64,000 nucleotides of DNA, from the NCBI RefSeq assembly GCF_024347195.1, contig NZ_AP025281.1, positions 2,232,001 to 2,296,000 of the forward strand, written 5' to 3'. Shown piece by piece: positions 59,983 through 64,000 of the stretch. Made by a program: the position numbers and the translations under genes. The stretch comes from Aliamphritea hakodatensis. GTDB taxonomy: Bacteria; Pseudomonadota; Gammaproteobacteria; Pseudomonadales; Balneatricaceae. Every line of letters starts with the position of its first letter. The stretch's first letter is position 1. The notes below the pieces were generated by a model. That model was given only the letters and a program-made list of their open reading frames with translations. It was not told the DNA's origin and made no database searches.

Positions 59983-61356
59983 GTGAGAAAATGGCTCTGT
60001 GTGGTGTGTGGTTTGATTTACGACGAGGCCAAAGGCTGGCCGGATGATGGCATCATGGCGGGTACCCGCTGGGAAGACGTCCCCGATGACTGGTTATGTC
60101 CGGACTGTGGCGTCGGTAAGGCCGACTTCGAAATGATTGAGATCACTGAATCACCGGTAGCTGCCGCCGCTGCATCTGCTGAGCCTGCTGCTGATACGCC
60201 AATGGCTGCGGTACTGAACGACGAACCTCCGGTGGTTATCGTCGGCAGTGGTTTTGCCGGATATAGCCTGGCGGAAACGCTGCGTGAAAAAGCCCCGCAG
60301 AAGCCGATTGTTGTGTTTACTTCTGATGATGGCGCTAACTATTCCAAACCGGGCCTTTCCAATGCGCTTACCCGGGGTAAAACCGCCCCTGAACTGGTCA
60401 CTGAAACTGCATTGCAGATAGAGCAGCGGCTGAATATCCGTGTCTATACCCGGGTGCAGGCTGAACGTATCGACGCCGATGTGCATATGCTGCATACCGA
60501 TATCGGCGAACAGGCCTACAGTAAACTGATTCTGACTACCGGCGCTGCGCCAATCCGCTTACCACTATCAGGCAGCGGCGCGGCAGATGTGCTGAGCGTG
60601 AATGATCTGACGGATTACCGGGTCATGCGCACCCGGCTGGAAGGGGCTAAAAAAGTCTGCATTATCGGTAATGGCCTGATCGGCTGCGAGTTTGCTAATG
60701 ATCTGAGTAATCAGGGGCTGGATGTGACCGTGGTTGGCCTGGGTGACTGGGCTATGCAAGGGCTGATTCCCCGGCAGGTGGGTGAAGCCTTACAGGCGAA
60801 ACTTTCCGCACAGGGTGTCAGCTGGCAGTTACAGACCAGCGTTGAGATCGTTGATCAGGCAGACAGCGGTTACCGCCTGACCCTGACCAGCGGCGAAATT
60901 GTTGAAGCTGATCTGGTGATCTCGGCCGTGGGCCTGAAACCCCGTACTGAGCTGGCACAAACCGCCGGCGTGGACTGTGGCCGGGGTATTAAGGTCAACG
61001 GCGGTCTGCGCACTAACGTCGCCGATGTTTACGCGTTGGGTGACTGTGCCGAACTGCAGGGCAGGGTGTTGCCGTATATTGCGCCGATTAACTTTGGCGT
61101 CCGTGCGTTGGCAGACTGTCTTCTGGGCCGGCCAACCATGGCGCAGTATCCGCCTATGCCTGTGGTGGTAAAAACGCCGGCGCTGCCGTTAACCATTCAG
61201 TCTCCGGAAACCGGGGCTGAAGGTGAGTGGCAGACAGAAACCGCTGAGGATGGCCTGCGCAGTCTGTATCGGGATGCCGCCGGCATGCTGAAAGGTTTTG
61301 TGCTGGCGGGAAGCTGTACGTCGGAGCGTCAGCAATGGCTTGATCAGTTGATCTGA
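59983..61356 (+). CDS. Rubredoxin-rubredoxin reductase fusion protein
   Basis: A 457-residue fusion with a GTG start behind GGGAGAGGAGTAGCGC. Residues 1-54 are a complete rubredoxin (CVVCGLIYDE and LCPDCGVGKADF, the two CxxCG iron sites). After an alanine-rich linker comes an FAD/NAD(P) reductase: VIVGSGFAGYSLAETL (FAD), IIGNGLIGCEFANDL (NAD(P)) and VYALGDCAEL (flavin C-terminal motif). Separate rubredoxin and reductase usually serve alkane hydroxylases. Here it lies behind the Rieske and aldehyde dehydrogenase genes and may feed electrons to that system or detoxify oxygen. Function inferred. Confidence 0.88.
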   Translation: MRKWLCVVCGLIYDEAKGWPDDGIMAGTRWEDVPDDWLCPDCGVGKADFEMIEITESPVAAAAASAEPAADTPMAAVLNDEPPVVIVGSGFAGYSLAETLREKAPQKPIVVFTSDDGANYSKPGLSNALTRGKTAPELVTETALQIEQRLNIRVYTRVQAERIDADVHMLHTDIGEQAYSKLILTTGAAPIRLPLSGSGAADVLSVNDLTDYRVMRTRLEGAKKVCIIGNGLIGCEFANDLSNQGLDVTVVGLGDWAMQGLIPRQVGEALQAKLSAQGVSWQLQTSVEIVDQADSGYRLTLTSGEIVEADLVISAVGLKPRTELAQTAGVDCGRGIKVNGGLRTNVADVYALGDCAELQGRVLPYIAPINFGVRALADCLLGRPTMAQYPPMPVVVKTPALPLTIQSPETGAEGEWQTETAEDGLRSLYRDAAGMLKGFVLAGSCTSERQQWLDQLI

Positions 61357-61453
61357 TCAGGCCTGTGCTACCCAGAGTGGTGGCGTTACACATGGCCTTG
61401 TTATTCCCGGATTGTTAGTATGGTTAACAGTCTTTGAATGAAAGGATGCATGT

Positions 61454-62791
61454 GTGAGATTGCAGTATTTTTCCAGTCATAGGGGCCGTTTAAAGCCCTT
61501 ACTTGCGGGGAGTCTTCTTACTGCAGCAAACCTGTTCAGCAGCGTTTGCTTTGCTTCACTTGAAGAACTCTCCCAATTCGTCGACGCTGGCCAGTTTGGA
61601 AAGGCGTATCAGTTGGCGAATACAATGTTGCCGGAGTATGAAGGCGACCCCGCGTTTGATATTCAGTACGCCGTGGCGGCCATTGAAACCTTCCACCTTG
61701 AAGAAGGGGTGTTTGCGCTGGAACGGGTGTTGCTGGTTGAGCCGGATAATCAGCTGGCCAGGCTTGAACTGGCCCGGGGCTATTACCAGCAGCGCAAGTT
61801 TGATCAGGCCGCTGCCATGTTTAATGCGGTCAAAACCAAAAATCCGCCTCCCCGGGTCCTAACCCGCATAGACCGTTACCTTGCACTGATCGAAAAGCGC
61901 AGGGTGAACCGCTTCACCCGGGTACAGGGGTTTATCGAACTGTATGCCGGATATGATTCCAATGTTAACTCTGCCCCGGGCAGCCAGCTGACCCGCGTGG
62001 TACTCAGTGATGATGCACTGGGCAGAGGGGATTCTTTTATGGCGCTGAAAGCCGGTGTGGATGTTGAGCATCGCTATGCTGAAGACCGCTCGCTGATTTT
62101 TGAATCCCGTCTGGATATCCGCTATTACGACACCGAAGAAGCACAGGACAATTCCAACCTTACCCTGAAAGTTGGCCATCGCTGGTATGAGGGTAAAAAT
62201 CAGTATCAGCTGAATGCGGTGCGCCAGGACTACCGGCTCGATGAGGACGGCTACCGGGATTTAATGGGCCTCAGTGTCGACTGGAACCGGCAACTGAGTA
62301 ACCGCAGCCTGCTGCGTTCCTATCTGGCGGTGAATGATCTTGAATACGCATCCAGCGAGTGGCGGGACTCCCGGCAGTACAGCCTGGGCAGCAATTACCT
62401 GTATGCCGGTGAGGGTAACTGGAAGCCGGTTTACGTGCTGGGCGGTTTTATCGGCAATGAAAAACCCGATGAGCCAGGCACTCTGGCCGACGGGGACGTC
62501 GACCGGAATTTCTATGGTGTCAGCCTGGGGGTGCAGCTGACTCCGCTTCAGGATCTGACGCTCATGCCCAGTCTGGTGTATCAGGTCAGTGAATATGCCG
62601 GTGATCACTGGATCTATAACGTAAAACGTAAAGATAAATATGCAGCGCTGAATCTGAATATGAATTGGCGCTTTAAACCTGACTGGTCGTTGCTGGCTAA
62701 TTACAGCTATGCCGATTCAGACTCCAATATTGAACTGAATGATTTCCGGCGTGAGCAGATTAATTTCGGTCTGCGCCGGGACTTTAAATGA
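61454..62791 (+). CDS. TPR protein with C-terminal outer-membrane beta-barrel
   Basis: A 445-residue exported protein with a GTG start. The signal peptide ends near VCFA-SLEE. Helical repeats at about 40-150 (LERVLLVEPDNQLARLELAR) are TPR-like. From about 160 on, GFIELYAGYDSNVNSAPGSQ begins alternating strands that end in INFGLRRDFK, like the barrel of surface-lipoprotein assembly modifiers. It is followed by a FecR-domain gene 9 bp later; this pair is common in gammaproteobacteria, but its job is not established. Confidence 0.75.
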   Translation: MRLQYFSSHRGRLKPLLAGSLLTAANLFSSVCFASLEELSQFVDAGQFGKAYQLANTMLPEYEGDPAFDIQYAVAAIETFHLEEGVFALERVLLVEPDNQLARLELARGYYQQRKFDQAAAMFNAVKTKNPPPRVLTRIDRYLALIEKRRVNRFTRVQGFIELYAGYDSNVNSAPGSQLTRVVLSDDALGRGDSFMALKAGVDVEHRYAEDRSLIFESRLDIRYYDTEEAQDNSNLTLKVGHRWYEGKNQYQLNAVRQDYRLDEDGYRDLMGLSVDWNRQLSNRSLLRSYLAVNDLEYASSEWRDSRQYSLGSNYLYAGEGNWKPVYVLGGFIGNEKPDEPGTLADGDVDRNFYGVSLGVQLTPLQDLTLMPSLVYQVSEYAGDHWIYNVKRKDKYAALNLNMNWRFKPDWSLLANYSYADSDSNIELNDFRREQINFGLRRDFK

Positions 62792-62800
62792 GGTGGCGAC

Positions 62801-64000
62801 ATGTTATATGCACGGGCAATAACGCAAGCGCCTTTTGGGCAAGCTGTGTTTGTATCTGCTTTTTTTCTGCTGGTGGTATTGCTGGCTCCGTTCCCTGTGG
62901 CTGCGGCAGAGGTTGTCGGTAAAGTCATTCTGAGTATCGGTCAGAATCAGGCGGCCGGGCCGGATGGTCAGGTACGCAAGCTGGCCCGTAAGGCTGAAGT
63001 GTATGCCGATGATTTACTGACGACCGGTAAAAAAGGGCGTTTACAAGTGCGCTTCACCGATGGTTCCCGGCTGTCGTTGCGCTCAGAGACAGAATTTAAA
63101 ATTGCCGAATACAGGTTCGATGCAGCAGAGCCCACCGAAGGTAAGGCTATATACAAGTTGCTGAAGGGGGGCATGCGTACTCTGTCAGGCCAGATCGGTA
63201 AGGTGGATAAAGAGGATTACCGGCTGGAAACCACGGTGGCGACCATTGGTATACGGGGCACGGATTTTGTCATCATCAGTAAAGGCACAACGGTCACCGG
63301 TTCCGTCAACAGCGGTGAAATTAATGTTGCCGGTAATGAAGGTGCGCGCAGCGAGAATATTGTTGCGGGTAATTCGTTCGTGATCCAGACCCAGGGGGCG
63401 ATACAGGTTTTTGAAACGCCGCCGTCCACCGAAACTGGTGAAGGTTCTGCTGAAGACGGCTCTTCTGAGGAGGATACTGAAGAGTCAGAAGAATCCTCAG
63501 AATCTGATGAATCTGAAGCAAGTGACGATTCAGAAGGCACGGGCGACTCCGATACAGCTGCTGAGTCTGAAGGCACTGCCGGAGAAGAAACCGCAGCCGG
63601 TGAAACAACTCAGGAAGGTGCAGACACAACGGCAGATGCTGGCACGGGCGACGCCTCAGCTGGTGGCAGCTCTGTCAGTGATGATACCGGCTCAGTAACC
63701 CTGAACATTGACGCTGCTGATGTATCAGGCAGTGATGCAACCTTACCGGCCACCGATCCTCAGCTTACGACTCCTCCCTCAGATACAGTGACGGAGTCAA
63801 CTGAAGGCAGAATCCCCCAGGCACCGAACCCCACCGGCAATGCGGTGCTGGCGCCTGAAGGCAGCCTGGTTGCCGTTGCCTTTAACAGCAACGAATCCGG
63901 GTCGCTGAAAAACGCCAACGATGCGGTCAAAATCGAGAAACGCTCAGCCGCAATGATTGATTCAAAAATGGTCACCGGGATCCGGTTTGTACATTCCGAC
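62801..64000 (+). CDS. FecR-domain surface/periplasmic protein (cut by window end)
   Basis: The frame is open for 400 codons from ATG at 62801, preceded by GAGGTGGCGAC, and runs off the window. A signal peptide (AFFLLVVLLAPFPVAAA) is followed by a FecR domain: VRFTDGSRLSLRSETEFKI and VATIGIRGTDFVI. From about residue 205 comes an acidic, low-complexity linker of E, S, D, T and G over about 100 residues, then a less regular part with conserved-looking segments. It is probably exported and anchored or secreted. The C terminus is missing. Confidence 0.8.
   Translation, partial: MLYARAITQAPFGQAVFVSAFFLLVVLLAPFPVAAAEVVGKVILSIGQNQAAGPDGQVRKLARKAEVYADDLLTTGKKGRLQVRFTDGSRLSLRSETEFKIAEYRFDAAEPTEGKAIYKLLKGGMRTLSGQIGKVDKEDYRLETTVATIGIRGTDFVIISKGTTVTGSVNSGEINVAGNEGARSENIVAGNSFVIQTQGAIQVFETPPSTETGEGSAEDGSSEEDTEESEESSESDESEASDDSEGTGDSDTAAESEGTAGEETAAGETTQEGADTTADAGTGDASAGGSSVSDDTGSVTLNIDAADVSGSDATLPATDPQLTTPPSDTVTESTEGRIPQAPNPTGNAVLAPEGSLVAVAFNSNESGSLKNANDAVKIEKRSAAMIDSKMVTGIRFVHSD

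Overview
The window looks like a chromosomal segment of a metabolically versatile, probably marine gammaproteobacterium, perhaps Oceanospirillaceae-like. That assignment is an inference from gene content: a complete homoprotocatechuate pathway, TRAP and tripartite-tricarboxylate (TTT) uptake systems, many GcvA-type LysR regulators, Rieske/GbcB-type oxygenase parts and cysDNC/cysQ. No rRNA, tRNA, CRISPR array or intact insertion sequence was seen. Almost everything is accessory catabolism plus its transport and regulation.

Layout. (1) 0.3-7.7 kb: two GcvA-like LysR genes bracket an operon of a DapA-like aldolase/deaminase, an aldehyde dehydrogenase, a DAO-type FAD oxidoreductase and a GbcB-type flavin/2Fe-2S reductase. 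(2) 7.7-16.3 kb: a GFA domain fused to an antitoxin-like HTH, two SDRs, an omega-aminotransferase, a lone tyrosyl-tRNA synthetase, a YefM-YoeB module, a LuxR regulator and small SnoaL/MEKHLA proteins. (3) 16.3-29 kb, minus strand: tctCBA, a UspA protein, an aldehyde dehydrogenase, a porin, a sensor-like membrane protein, a 58-residue ORF, two tandem BRCT-like solo proteins, a kinase plus class-III PLP enzyme that looks like a phospho-lyase pair, and a second LuxR regulator. (4) 29-48.5 kb: the 4-hydroxyphenylacetate (HPA) cluster, with two-component hydroxylase (C1 reductase, C2 oxygenase), HpaA, succinate-semialdehyde dehydrogenase, HpaH, I, G1, G2, E, F, a TRAP transporter with UspA, HpaD and HpaR. 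(5) 48.7-56 kb: a Tat-exported DODA-type dioxygenase, then galE, cysNC, cysD and cysQ in visibly lower-G+C DNA. CysD is in frame with an IS630-like domain, and the segment carries a broken copy of the neighbouring LysR gene. (6) 56-64 kb: LysR, Rieske oxygenase, aldehyde dehydrogenase, a rubredoxin-rubredoxin reductase fusion, then a TPR/beta-barrel protein and a FecR-domain protein cut by the window end.

Two families of palindromic sites tie the regions together. A 14-bp box of the form RTTAAYATRTTAAY lies upstream of hpaR, hpaD, hpaH, the C2 gene, the succinate-semialdehyde dehydrogenase gene, the TRAP operon and both LuxR genes; it is a strong candidate for the HpaR operator. An 18-bp box, ATCAACCAGATGGTTGAT, lies upstream of the aminotransferase, uspA and porin genes, with a degenerate copy before the phospho-lyase/kinase operon. 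Its regulator is unknown; one of the LuxR proteins is a reasonable guess. If so, aromatic-acid degradation (HpaR) would sit above a second amine/carboxylate regulon.

All names rest on reading protein motifs and neighbourhood by eye. Functions are family-level unless the pathway context is strong, as for the hpa and cys genes.
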